Assembly: GCF_000429185.2 (NCBI RefSeq)
Contig: NZ_AUBJ02000001.1
Span: 2,294,001-2,358,000 of the forward strand
DNA length: 64,000 nt
Reading direction: 5' to 3'
From: Actinoalloteichus caeruleus DSM 43889
Lineage (GTDB): Bacteria; Actinomycetota; Actinomycetes; Mycobacteriales; Pseudonocardiaceae
Notes under the pieces: model-generated
Told to the model about the DNA's origin: nothing
The model's database searches: none
The model's input: only the letters and a program-made list of their open reading frames with translations
Program-made: the position numbers and the translations under genes
Shown: positions 8,011 to 16,718 of the stretch, in pieces
Numbering within the stretch: position 1 is the first letter of the stretch
Layout of the letters: each line of letters starts with the position of its first letter

Positions 8011-10806
8011 TCAACCCCGCAACTCCGCCAACAGCTCCGCCACCCGCTCCCGGTAGTTGTCGGCGCCCTCCGGAAGCTCGTCCAACGCGTGGGTCAACAC
8101 CACTTCGGCCTCGTCCCGCCGGTCCAGGTCGATCAACATCCGCCCCCGCAGCACGTCGGCGATCGCCGCCTCCACCCGACCGTCCAAGGCCCGAAAACCC
8201 GCCGCGGCCGCCGACGCCCTGGGCAATCCGTCGTCCAGCCGTCCCAGGGCGGCGAGGATCCGGGCGGCGTCGTAGGACAGGCGCGCCCGCTGCCAGCCCA
8301 CGGCGGGATCACCGGCGGGCAGCTCCGCGGCCAGCTCGTCCGCACCGGACAGCACCTCCCACGCCCGCTCACCCTCCCCCGCCCAGTGCCAGGACAACGC
8401 GGCCTTCCGCCGGTTCTCCAACTCCTCCACCCGCCGCTCGGCCCGCCGACAGGCCTCGGCGGCCCGCAGGTAACGCTCCGCCGCCTCGGCGTCGCGGTCC
8501 TGCTCGTCCAACACGTCGGCGACGTGGCCGTGCATCTGCGCCACCCCGGCCGGGTTCTCCTCCCGCTCGCAGTACTCCACGAGCTCGTCGAAGAGGGCGA
8601 GCGCCTGCTCGACATGCCCCAACGCCCGGTAGGACTGCGCGAGCAGGAACCGCCCCCGGTACAGTTCGTCGACGTCACCGAGCCGCTCCAGCGCCGGCAG
8701 CGCCTCCTCGGTGGCCTCCGCCGCCTCGTCGGGCAGTTCGATGCGAAGGCAGGCGTCGGCCAGGTCGAGCCGCACGTAGGCCGCCCGCTCCGCCTGCCCG
8801 TCCTCCTCCAGGTCCACGACGAGGTCGGTCAACTGCTCCTGGGCCTCCAGCGACCGGCCCAGGTTCAACGCCACCTGCGCCCTGCGGTGCAGGGCGGCGA
8901 ACCGGAGCGCGGACTCGTCGGTGCGGGCCGCCTCGGCGAACAGGCCGTACGCGCCGGGCAACTCCCCCAGGTTCGCCCGCAGCGAGGCCAACCCGAACTG
9001 CACGCGGCGCAACAGTGTGGAGGGCGGGAACGCCTCCAACTCCTCCAACGCCCGTTCCCACAACGGCAGCAGCCGGGTGCGCGCGTCCAGCCCGGCCTGG
9101 CTGGCGAACCGCGCGTGCTGCGCGACCACCCCGGCCAACACCACGCGGTCACCGAACCGTTCCGCCCGCTCGACCGCCTCCGCCAACAACTCCACGGCAT
9201 CGTCGGTCCGGTCGCTGAGGTGGTAGGCCGCCGCCAGCCGGCACCGGGCCCGCAGCGCCTCGCCCCGGTGGCCGTCACCGTCGAGCGCCAACAGGCCCCG
9301 GTTGATCTCGGCGAGCCCCTCCTCGGACCGCCCACCCTGGCAGAGCAGCACGCCCAACCGGGTCCGCGTCTCGTTCTCCCGCACCAGGTCCCCCACCCGC
9401 GCGAACAGGGTCATCGCCCGCCGCCAGGTCTCCTGGGCCAGTTCGACGTCACCGTCGGCGAGGCGGAACCCGTGCGCCACCAGACGCCGGGCCAGCAACG
9501 CGGGTTCCGGGTGCGGGCACAGCTCGTCGAACCGCTCCCACGCGGACGCCGCCCGCCCCTCGTTCTCGAACCACATCTCCCGCTCGGCGAGCTCGGCCAG
9601 CGCCTCCGGACGCTCCGGCAGTACCTCGGCCGTCGGCGGCTCACCCGGCGCGGTCGGCGCGGTCGCCGGCGCCTGCCCGGACCGGCCCCGCCGCACCAGA
9701 CCGGACAACGGCAGGTGGTCGACCAGCGGTTCCTCGACGAGCTGGCCGCGCACGGACTCGCTCTGGTGGGAGGTGCCGTTGCGTTCGTCGAACCGCGCCG
9801 CCACCGCCAGCGCCCGATCGGCCAGCTCGTCCCGCAGCCGCGCCACCGGCACCGTCGTCGCCTCCCGCTCCCGGAAACCGGGACGACGCACGGGGTCGTC
9901 GCCGTGCCCCCGGGCCACGATCAGGTCAAGGGTGCGGGAGGCCGCGGCGGCGAACTCCATCTCGGTCATCGGGGACGGCGGCTCGTCAAGCCACCCGAGG
10001 TGCCGTTCCACGAGTTCCAGCCCGCGCACCTCGTTGCCGCTCAACGCGCAGAACCGGATGTGCTCGGCCACCAGGGCCAGTTCGCTCCTGTCGTGCTGCA
10101 CGGCCCGGTAGGCGCGGCGGTGCGCGTCGGCGGCGTCGTCGAGCGCCCCCACCCGCAGGTAGGGCCGGAGCAGCGCGGTCAGGATGCCGTGCGGCTGCTC
10201 GGTGCACGCCAGCTCACCATCGAGGACCGGCGCGGCCAACGCCACCGCCTCCTCGTACCGGCCGGTGTCCTCGAGGTGGTACACCTTCTCGCTCGGTTCG
10301 CAGCCCGCGCAGTCGGACATCGCGCTCCGGGGGCTGGCGCACCACAACCGGTACTCCTCCTCGGCGGCGTCGAGGTCACCGAGGTGCCGGTGCACCCTCG
10401 CGCGGCGCTGGTGCACCGGACCCACGCCGTGACCGGCGAGCCGGTAGCGCCGCTCCATGTCGGCCAACACCGCCCTGGTCCGGTCGAGCGACACCTCGGG
10501 GAAGGAGGTCAACGCCCCGATCACGCCCTTGAAGTACCAGAACAACTGGTGGTCGAACCGCGAATCCGACTCACCCCGGTCGTAGGCGGCCAGGCACCAG
10601 GAGAACGGCACGACCATCTTCGCCGGTTCGCCGCCGTACTGGTACGCCGCCACCGCCAGAATGCGGGACGCGTACCGCAACCCCGGACGCCCCACCGCGT
10701 CCGACCGCCGGACCACCTCCTCGGCGGCGGCCACCTGGGAGGCACCGTAGGGCAGCCGCCAGGCCGCCCGCAGCATCTCCTCGACCTCCTGCTCGCTGTG
10801 GCTCAC
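8011..10806 (-). CDS. Large tetratricopeptide-repeat protein coupled to an HSP90-like gene
   Basis: A 931-residue protein built almost wholly of TPR-like helical repeats, for example ALAVAARFDERNG, VELLAEAVERAERFGDRVVL, RAQVALNLGRSLEAQEQLTD, ALALFDELVEYCEREENP and AAERYLRAAEACRRAERR. There is no signal peptide, membrane segment or recognisable enzyme motif; a Cys pair (MSDCAGCEP) lies near residue 140. The GTG start overlaps the TGA of the upstream HSP90-like gene (GTGA), so the two are translationally coupled and probably act together, the TPR protein perhaps as scaffold or client adaptor. TPR domains are well-known HSP90 partners in eukaryotes; a bacterial equivalent here is inference. Confidence 0.85.
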   Translation of the reverse strand: MSHSEQEVEEMLRAAWRLPYGASQVAAAEEVVRRSDAVGRPGLRYASRILAVAAYQYGGEPAKMVVPFSWCLAAYDRGESDSRFDHQLFWYFKGVIGALTSFPEVSLDRTRAVLADMERRYRLAGHGVGPVHQRRARVHRHLGDLDAAEEEYRLWCASPRSAMSDCAGCEPSEKVYHLEDTGRYEEAVALAAPVLDGELACTEQPHGILTALLRPYLRVGALDDAADAHRRAYRAVQHDRSELALVAEHIRFCALSGNEVRGLELVERHLGWLDEPPSPMTEMEFAAAASRTLDLIVARGHGDDPVRRPGFREREATTVPVARLRDELADRALAVAARFDERNGTSHQSESVRGQLVEEPLVDHLPLSGLVRRGRSGQAPATAPTAPGEPPTAEVLPERPEALAELAEREMWFENEGRAASAWERFDELCPHPEPALLARRLVAHGFRLADGDVELAQETWRRAMTLFARVGDLVRENETRTRLGVLLCQGGRSEEGLAEINRGLLALDGDGHRGEALRARCRLAAAYHLSDRTDDAVELLAEAVERAERFGDRVVLAGVVAQHARFASQAGLDARTRLLPLWERALEELEAFPPSTLLRRVQFGLASLRANLGELPGAYGLFAEAARTDESALRFAALHRRAQVALNLGRSLEAQEQLTDLVVDLEEDGQAERAAYVRLDLADACLRIELPDEAAEATEEALPALERLGDVDELYRGRFLLAQSYRALGHVEQALALFDELVEYCEREENPAGVAQMHGHVADVLDEQDRDAEAAERYLRAAEACRRAERRVEELENRRKAALSWHWAGEGERAWEVLSGADELAAELPAGDPAVGWQRARLSYDAARILAALGRLDDGLPRASAAAAGFRALDGRVEAAIADVLRGRMLIDLDRRDEAEVVLTHALDELPEGADNYRERVAELLAELRG

Positions 10807-12575
10807 TGCTGGTCCTCCGAAGGAATGGCCCGCTCCAGCAGGCCGAGAAACGAGCGGTTCAGAAGGGCGGCGTCCGCCGGCCGGATCGGGTGGTAGCCGA
10901 GCAGGAGGGCCTGCCCGTACAGCGACTCGACGGCCAACCGCACCGCCTCGGGATCCCGCGAGGCGCAGACCCGCCGCACCAGGTCGTTGCGGTGGTTCAA
11001 CACCAGGCGCGGGCGGTCCTCCCTGGGTTTCTCGAAGGCCGACAGCACCCCGGCCCACAGTTCGTCCACCTGCTGCCGGGTGGAACGCAACTCGGACTGG
11101 AAGGCCGCCGACCGATCGACCAGGTACAGCACCGGCAGGTTGACCGGGTCGAAGGAGCGCAGCACGAGTTCACAGCCCAGCCCGTCGAGCACCCCCTGCG
11201 CGGCGGTGACGAACGGCCGCGCGGCCAGTTCCTCCGCCGGGTCGACCGGTTCGAAGCGGGTGACCAGATCCGTGGGGTCGAGCCGCACGACCACCGCGTC
11301 CCCGTCCACGACCGGGAGACGGTCGATGATCTCGGAGTCGTAGGTGTAGCCGCCGTTGACCACGGCGAGGCCCTGGGCGGCCGCGACGGCGGCCAACTGG
11401 CGGAAGTCCTCCGCCGTCGTCGTGTACCGCACCGTGCCGTGGCGCGCGCGGAAGTCGGCCAGCGTCATCCGGCCGACGTTGGTCTCCATCGGCATCCACC
11501 GCTCGACGAGGCGCAGCATCTCGTCGTCGTGCAGCGCGAGCGCCTTCACCCCCAGGTGGTGGATCTCCAGGAACCTGGCCAGCCGCGCCGGTTGGGTCCT
11601 GGCCAGCCCCGTCATCCAGCCACGCAGCCGGGCCCCCAGCGCCTCGCGGGTCGCCTCCAGCAGGCCGTCGTCGTACAGGGCCTCCCGGCTCGCGGTGGGC
11701 CGCAGGCCCTCCGCGTCGACGACGCAACGGGCGAAGAACGCCCAGTCGGGCAACAGCCCGTCGCCGCTCTCGGTGAGCAGCATCCGCTTCAGGTAGACCC
11801 GGTGCCCGGCGCGTTCGGCCGGGTTCGCGGGGAAGGGCAACACGTAGGCGACACCGGTCAGCCCCGCCTCGGGAACCGCGAGGTCGATGACGTCGAACGG
11901 GGTGAAACCGAAGGTGTCCTGGGCGTAGCCGAGCAGGTCCGCGTCCCGTTCCCCCGGGGTCCGGTCGTGGGACCGCCACGGCGGCCCGTCCCCGCTGACG
12001 GCCTCGCCGGCGACGGTGACCCGGAAGGGCAGCAGGGAACCGTAGAGCCGGCAGAGGTCCCGCACCGTCTCCGGTTCGAACCACTGCTCCGCGCCGCGTC
12101 GGGCGCGGAGGGAGACGGTGGTGCCCGGTTCGTCCCGCTCCGCCGGGCCGATGGCGTACGTCCCGTCGGACCGGCCGAGCCACTCCACCGCCGGACCACC
12201 GCTCACCGAACGGGTCACGACGCGGACCTCATCGGCCACGAGGAACGCGGAGAGCAGCCCGATGCCGAACTGGCCGAGGAACTCGTGGCGGGCGAAACCG
12301 AGTTCGTCCCGCTTGGAGCTGCGACCGATGGTGGCGAGGAGTTCGTGGACCTGCGACTCGGTCAGGCCCACCCCGGTGTCACTGATGGTGAGAGCGCGGT
12401 CGGTGAGTTCGATCCCGATGGCGGCGGGGGCGTCGGGATTTCCGACGCGGCGGGCCGTCACGGCGTCCACGGCGTTCTGCAACAGTTCCCGCAGGTAGAC
12501 GCGTGGGCTGGAGTACAGGTGGTGGCTGAGCAGATCGACGACTCCGCGAAGATCCACCTGGAATTTCTGGTTCAC
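10803..12575 (-). CDS. HSP90-family (HtpG-like) ATPase/chaperone
   Basis: A 590-residue GHKL ATPase with HSP90 architecture. N-domain: YLRELLQNAVDAVTAR (Glu30 and Asn34 of the N box), ISDTGVGLT (residues 64-72, with the nucleotide-binding Asp) and GQFGIGLLSAF lid-side loop. Middle domain: VYLKRMLL and a CVVDAEGLRPTASREALYDD segment with the conserved Arg of HSP90 (SRE). The C-terminus ends with a short dimerisation-like region (ESLYGQALLLGYHPI). It is slightly shorter than classical HtpG and diverged, probably a paralogue rather than the housekeeping enzyme. It is the first gene of a two-gene operon with the TPR protein and lies directly beside the CRISPR leader region. Confidence 0.9.
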   Translation of the reverse strand: MNQKFQVDLRGVVDLLSHHLYSSPRVYLRELLQNAVDAVTARRVGNPDAPAAIGIELTDRALTISDTGVGLTESQVHELLATIGRSSKRDELGFARHEFLGQFGIGLLSAFLVADEVRVVTRSVSGGPAVEWLGRSDGTYAIGPAERDEPGTTVSLRARRGAEQWFEPETVRDLCRLYGSLLPFRVTVAGEAVSGDGPPWRSHDRTPGERDADLLGYAQDTFGFTPFDVIDLAVPEAGLTGVAYVLPFPANPAERAGHRVYLKRMLLTESGDGLLPDWAFFARCVVDAEGLRPTASREALYDDGLLEATREALGARLRGWMTGLARTQPARLARFLEIHHLGVKALALHDDEMLRLVERWMPMETNVGRMTLADFRARHGTVRYTTTAEDFRQLAAVAAAQGLAVVNGGYTYDSEIIDRLPVVDGDAVVVRLDPTDLVTRFEPVDPAEELAARPFVTAAQGVLDGLGCELVLRSFDPVNLPVLYLVDRSAAFQSELRSTRQQVDELWAGVLSAFEKPREDRPRLVLNHRNDLVRRVCASRDPEAVRLAVESLYGQALLLGYHPIRPADAALLNRSFLGLLERAIPSEDQQ

Positions 12576-12621
12576 TGTCCCAATCCCCAGTTCACCCCAA
12601 CGTGTGGTCGGGACTCGAAAT

Positions 12622-12637
12622 GATGATCTAGCTCATC
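12622..12637. promoter_or_regulatory. Imperfect dyad upstream of the HSP90-like gene
   Basis: GATGATCTAGCTCATC is palindromic at 14 of 16 positions, in locally AT-rich DNA 47 bp upstream of the HSP90-like start. It does not resemble the HspR HAIR element, so ordinary heat-shock control is not supported. Confidence 0.4.
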
Positions 12638-13170
12638 CTATTCAGCACGGCCGACGGGCACGGTGGCGGCACAACCGCCCTCAGGCTGGCCGGAGCCGCC
12701 GTCCAGTGCGCACTCCGAAGGGTCCTTTTCGGACGTACGGTCCCTCGCCCTCCCCGGACGTGGGGACCGGCTGTCGCCGGACCGTCAGCGGACACGCCGC
12801 AGGCGTGGCGTGGAGCGGACGAGCCCCGAGAGAGGAGCGCGTGCCACGGACGCGGGGCGGTGCGCGTCGACCGAAGGCGGGAGGGGATGCGCGGTAGCTG
12901 GCACGGGGGAGGTCGAAGCCGCGGATCGCCGACGGAAGCGCGGTTCCGGATGCCGTGGGGTGGCCGGTACCGTGAGGCGCCAGTGCCGTGAGGACAGCCC
13001 GAGATCGGTCATTCGGGTTCGGTCGGAGGGTCATGATCCTGCTTGGGAATCGGAAGCGTCACGCGACACGCCTGACCTCTCCCAACCAATTCCCGGGCGT
13101 GTCGACTGTTTTGCCTGGTTCCTGCGCGCTTCGTGGAGCGCGTAACCTGGAAAACCGCTGCTCGCGCAGC
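12638..13170 (+). other. Region between HSP90-like gene and CRISPR array, including the probable leader
   Basis: No coding gene is recognised. Because the repeats at the opposite end (16 and 17) are degenerate, the leader should lie on this side. The final 60 bp contain a lower-GC patch (13098-13125) and a GCTG-CTCGCG-CAGC mini-hairpin at 13157-13170 touching the first repeat. A promoter driving pre-crRNA rightward is expected here but no consensus -35/-10 was found. Confidence 0.5.
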
Positions 13171-14382
13171 GTTGCACCGGCCCTCCGGGGCCGGTGAGGA
13201 TCGCAACACCGGTCCTCACCACCCCTGCGGGCGGTGGCCCGGCGGTTGCACCGGCCCTCCGGGGCCGGTGAGGATCGCAACAGTCTTGTCACGGCCGACG
13301 TCCCGAACCGCCTCTTGTTGCACCGGCCCTCCGGGGCCGGTGAGGATCGCAACCTGGATGGAGGGCTGGCGTTCGGTGTAGAGCCCGGACGGTTGCACCG
13401 GCCCTCCGGGGCCGGTGAGGATCGCAACCCGTCCGGGCGCGGCGAATGCCTTCCTGGATGGAGGGGTTGCACCGGCCCTCCGGGGCCGGTGAGGATCGCA
13501 ACGCGGAGTCCTGCCGCGATCGTCTCGTACGCGTGCACGGTGGTTGCACCGGCCCTCCGGGGCCGGTGAGGATCGCAACAAGACCGGTCGGAAGTCGGGC
13601 CGCACGCCGTACGAGGTTGCACCGGCCCTCCGGGGCCGGTGAGGATCGCAACGCCTTTGTGCCGGGGCGCCTCGGCGGTGTAGTCGTTGTTGCACCGGCC
13701 CTCCGGGGCCGGTGAGGATCGCAACCTGGCCCCGCCACATGATCGTGGTAGCGGTGTCCTGTTGCACCGGCCCTCCGGGGCCGGTGAGGATCGCAACGAC
13801 TCGCTGTGGTCAGCGGCCACGATCAAGGTGGTGTTGCACCGGCCCTCCGGGGCCGGTGAGGATCGCAACCCGGTCGGTACCCACCAGCCCTCCGAGCAGC
13901 GCGGCGTTGCACCGGCCCTCCGGGGCCGGTGAGGATCGCAACTCGAGCACGGTCTTGGGTGACTGCTTGCCGGGGACCAGGTTGCACCGGCCCTCCGGGG
14001 CCGGTGAGGATCGCAACGGTAAGGGTCGCCCGGCCGGACAGGGCCGGGCGACCGTTGCACCGGCCCTCCGGGGCCGGTGAGGATCGCAACGTCGGGGCGG
14101 CCGATGACGCCCTGGGCGCTGGCGGATGTTGCACCGGCCCTCCGGGGCCGGTGAGGATCGCAACTTGCCCCACCGTGACCTGGTGCACGCCGGCCGGGCG
14201 CAGTTGCACCGGCCCTCCGGGGCCGGTGAGGATCGCAACCGCAGCAATCCTGCGTCAGTACAAGGGCATTGCCGAGTTGCACCAGCCCTCGGGGGCCGGT
14301 GAGGATCGCAACCGTGCGTCGCAGAGATCGCACGCTGGGTAGGCAGGTTGCGCCAGCCCTCCGGGCCGGTGAGGATCGCAAC
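13171..14382 (+). CRISPR. CRISPR array, 17 repeats (37 bp) and 16 spacers
   Basis: Repeat starts: 13171, 13245, 13317, 13392, 13466, 13543, 13616, 13689, 13761, 13833, 13906, 13981, 14054, 14128, 14203, 14276, 14347. Repeats 1-15 are identical: GTTG, an 8-bp stem CACCGGCC / GGCCGGTG around CTCCGG, then AGG and ATCGCAAC. Repeat 16 has two substitutions (one breaks a stem pair), and repeat 17 has two substitutions plus a one-base deletion (36 bp). Spacers are 34-40 bp. The stem and ATCGCAAC tail (an 8-nt tag like ATTGAAAC) indicate + strand transcription and suit Cas6 processing of a type I or III system. Decay at the right places the leader at the left. Confidence 0.98.
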
Positions 14383-14867
14383 GCCGGGCCACAGGGCTGA
14401 AGGTGATCAGCTACGCCCTGGCTGGCCAGGCCGACGCCAGTGCGCGGGTGCTGGACGAAGCGATGCGCCTGCTCTCCCAGCCCAGCCGGGACGACGAAGT
14501 CCGCTTGGGGCAGCGCAGCGTCGTCGGCGACGACCTGTACGCGGTCTACCAAACCACCTGCGACATCTACCTCGGTCTCGGTACCGACGTGATCGACGCG
14601 CTACAACCCCGGTTGGATGGACTGGCCCGCTCCTCGCCCCGCACGGCCATGATCAGCCGCGCGAAGCTGGCTCACGCGTATGCCAACGCCGGCCAACCCG
14701 CCGACGCCGTCCGACTGGCCTGGGAAACGCTGGACGCCCACGACCAGGTCGGCTCGCACTCCGCCTTGACCGAGGTCCGGCGCACATCGCGCGTGCTGCG
14801 CCAGTGGGAGGTTCGTGCGGACGTGCGCGGGGAGATAGCCGACCTCGCCCACCGGCTGTCCGGCTGA
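14383..14867 (+). pseudogene. 5'-truncated TPR domain of a regulator, cut by the CRISPR array
   Basis: The frame ending at TGA 14865-14867 encodes a TPR-like tail (YALAGQADASARVLDEAMRL, MISRAKLAHAYANAGQPADA, VRLAWETLDAHDQVGSH) like the C-terminus of XRE-type actinobacterial regulators. Reading upstream, the frame stays open through ATGLK and into the last CRISPR repeat (to 14343), with no start codon or ribosome site before GTG 14403. The N-terminal part, including any DNA-binding domain, is missing. It is most simply the remnant of a gene whose 5' part was replaced by the array. Expression as a 154-residue protein from GTG 14403 cannot be excluded. Confidence 0.65.
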
Positions 14868-14882
14868 CCATCGGCCAGCCGG

Positions 14883-15626
14883 TTATGCGCCCTTGCCCCG
14901 TTTCAGCCGGAGCGCGTCGAGCGGTTCCTCCCGCACCTCGCCGTCCGAGGACCGGGTGACACGGTAGACGCCCGCGTTCGGCCGGTCGGCGATCGCGGCC
15001 ACCAACCGGTCGTGCTCGTAATGCAGTCCGGCACCGGTGTCGGTGGCGTAGCCGACCAGACCGCCCGCAGCGCCTTCGGTGGCGAGCAGGTGGTGGAAAG
15101 CCGCCCGCCGCTCGCCTTCGCCGTAGTGCACCGCGTTGGCATGAGGCAGCAATCCCAGTCCCTCGCCGCTGCCGCGAACGCCGCCGTAGGAATCGGTGAC
15201 CGTCCACGTGTGCCAGCACAGCGACCCGGCCGACTCACCGGCCAGCACGACCCCCGCCTGCCAACAGTCGGCCAGGATTGCCGGCAGGTCGTGGGCGTGC
15301 CACACCGCCAGCAGGTTGACCACGCTCCCCCTGTCCACCCAGACGACGTCCTGCTCGTGCAGGTGAGCGGCTACGTCCGGCACATTGGGTTGCTCGAACA
15401 GCGCTAGGTGGGAGGTGCGCACCTCGGTGTCGGCGAACGCCGCGTAGAAGGCGTCGATGCTGGCCTGCCGATCACCCGTGCCGGTCGATACGAAGCACAA
15501 CCGCGGGCGGGGCGGCCCGCCGGCCAGGTCGAAGGCGTAGGAGAACACCGGGCCGGGCCGCCACGGGTCCCGGGCACGGTTGAACCCCATCGAGGTCGCC
15601 AGGATCGTCGGTGCGTCGGCCGCCAC
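14883..15626 (-). CDS. Peptidase E (S51)-like / type 1 glutamine amidotransferase-like protein
   Basis: A 247-residue cytoplasmic protein with the peptidase E fold: LCFVSTGTGD early, VVWVDRGSVVNLLAVWHAHDLP, then the nucleophile elbow VVLAGESAGSLCWHTW with the catalytic Ser in GESAGS, and GLGLLPHANAVHYGE downstream. Family members cleave dipeptides with N-terminal Asp, but many actinobacterial homologues are uncharacterised. The GTG at 15626 starts the recognisable domain; upstream frame extension is compositionally unlike protein. It converges on the truncated TPR regulator with a 15-bp gap. Confidence 0.82.
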   Translation of the reverse strand: MAADAPTILATSMGFNRARDPWRPGPVFSYAFDLAGGPPRPRLCFVSTGTGDRQASIDAFYAAFADTEVRTSHLALFEQPNVPDVAAHLHEQDVVWVDRGSVVNLLAVWHAHDLPAILADCWQAGVVLAGESAGSLCWHTWTVTDSYGGVRGSGEGLGLLPHANAVHYGEGERRAAFHHLLATEGAAGGLVGYATDTGAGLHYEHDRLVAAIADRPNAGVYRVTRSSDGEVREEPLDALRLKRGKGA

Positions 15627-16024
15627 CCGCTCAGTGTGGCACCGTGCTGGATCACACTGCGACCGTTCGGCAGCCTCGATCCGCCGTCGCACACGGTCCC
15701 GCGACACGATCGCCAGGCCCGGACGTCGATGCCAACAGGACACCGTGGACGGCGGCCGGCAGCCCCAGCGCGGCGGTGGGACGACCCGGCTTCCCTGCCT
15801 GACCCTCCATGTCCCCCATCCGTGGGGCTGGCGGCATCCGGCCGGCCTGGGTGACCGTGTCCTGCCGCGCATCCCCTCCCGTCGCCAGCAAGGCTCATCC
15901 CGAGCCGGACGGCAGGGACCCCGCGTGGCCGGCCGCACGCTTCGCACCCAGGGCGGAGCGACCAGTTCGCCCGGCCACGGGAGTCAACCCAAGCGGAAGC
16001 CTCAACCACGAGAGGGGAACAACG
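15627..16024. other. Divergent intergenic region
   Basis: Promoter region between the leftward peptidase E-like gene and the rightward PPOX gene. No coding signal of its own. A GAGAGGGGAAC ribosome site lies at its right end. No strong dyad was found. Confidence 0.35.
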
Positions 16025-16540
16025 ATGGCGATCGACGAGCCAGTCGCGGAGCTGGACCCGAGGTTCAGCGCTCCGGACGCACTGCCGACCAGCTGGTTGC
16101 GGATGGAGAAGGCGCTGCGGGGCGCGGAGACCTACTGGTTGTCCAGCGTGCGCGGCGACGGCCGTCCGCACGTGAGCACCCTGCTCGCGGTGTGGCTGGA
16201 CGGCGCGGCCTACTTCTGCACCGGTGAGGACGAGCAGAAGGCCCGCAACATCCAGCGTAGCCCGCTGTGCGCGCTGACCACCGGCTCGAACCTGCTCAAC
16301 GAGGGTCTTGACGTCGTCGTGGAGGGGACGGCCGAGCAGATCTCGGAGGAGTCCGTCCTCCGGGAGATCGCCGATTCCTACCTGGACAAGTACGGGGAGG
16401 CCTGGCGGTTCGAGGTCCGCGACGGCCGTTTCCACGGCACCGGTGGTGGTGGGAACGTGGCCGTGGTCTACCGGATCCGGCCGGCCAAGATCCTGGCGTT
16501 CGACAAGGGCGGTTCCAGCCAGACCCGGTGGCGGTTCTGA
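16025..16540 (+). CDS. Pyridoxamine 5'-phosphate oxidase-fold flavin/F420-binding protein
   Basis: A 171-residue split-barrel protein. ETYWLSSVRGDGRPHVSTLL is the typical first strand pair of PPOX-fold proteins, followed by VWLDGAAYFCTGEDEQKARN, where the KxRN motif contacts the cofactor phosphate, then SPLCALTTG and DVVVEGTAE. Members bind FMN, F420, heme or biliverdin; actinobacterial ones are often F420-dependent reductases. ATG 16025 follows GAGAGGGGAAC. It appears to be a single-gene unit with a terminator hairpin about 150 bp downstream. Confidence 0.88.
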   Translation: MAIDEPVAELDPRFSAPDALPTSWLRMEKALRGAETYWLSSVRGDGRPHVSTLLAVWLDGAAYFCTGEDEQKARNIQRSPLCALTTGSNLLNEGLDVVVEGTAEQISEESVLREIADSYLDKYGEAWRFEVRDGRFHGTGGGGNVAVVYRIRPAKILAFDKGGSSQTRWRF

Positions 16541-16691
16541 CCGTCCGCCGAGGTGGGGGCCTGGGCCGCACCGGCAGGGGCGCGGCGTGTTGGCCGTCGT
16601 CAGGGTGCGGACCCAATCCTTCGCGGACGGAGTGCCCGGGTGGTGGACGCCATCGAACGGTTCTCGCGCATCCTCCGAGTCCGCCAGGGAC

Positions 16692-16718
16692 GGGCCGGCG
16701 GCGTGTCGCCGCCGGCCC
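16692..16718 (+). terminator. Strong hairpin downstream of the PPOX gene
   Basis: Perfect 12-bp stem (GGGCCGGCGGCG / CGCCGCCGGCCC) with a 3-nt loop TGT, 152 bp after the PPOX stop. Confidence 0.65.

Noticed and set aside
10807-11058. N-terminal extension of the TPR protein upstream of GTG 10806
   Set aside because: It would overlap the HSP90-like gene by 250 bp, is Arg/Pro/Gly-rich, and the GTGA overlap gives a natural coupled start.
12681-13034. Minus-strand ORFs in the CRISPR leader region as a small cas gene
   Set aside because: Their composition is Arg/Pro/Ala-rich without secondary-structure patterning, and no family motif is visible.
13133-14342. Several repetitive Arg/Pro-rich ORFs across the CRISPR array on both strands
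   Set aside because: They are translations of the 37-bp repeat, such as CTGPPGPVRIAT, not genes.
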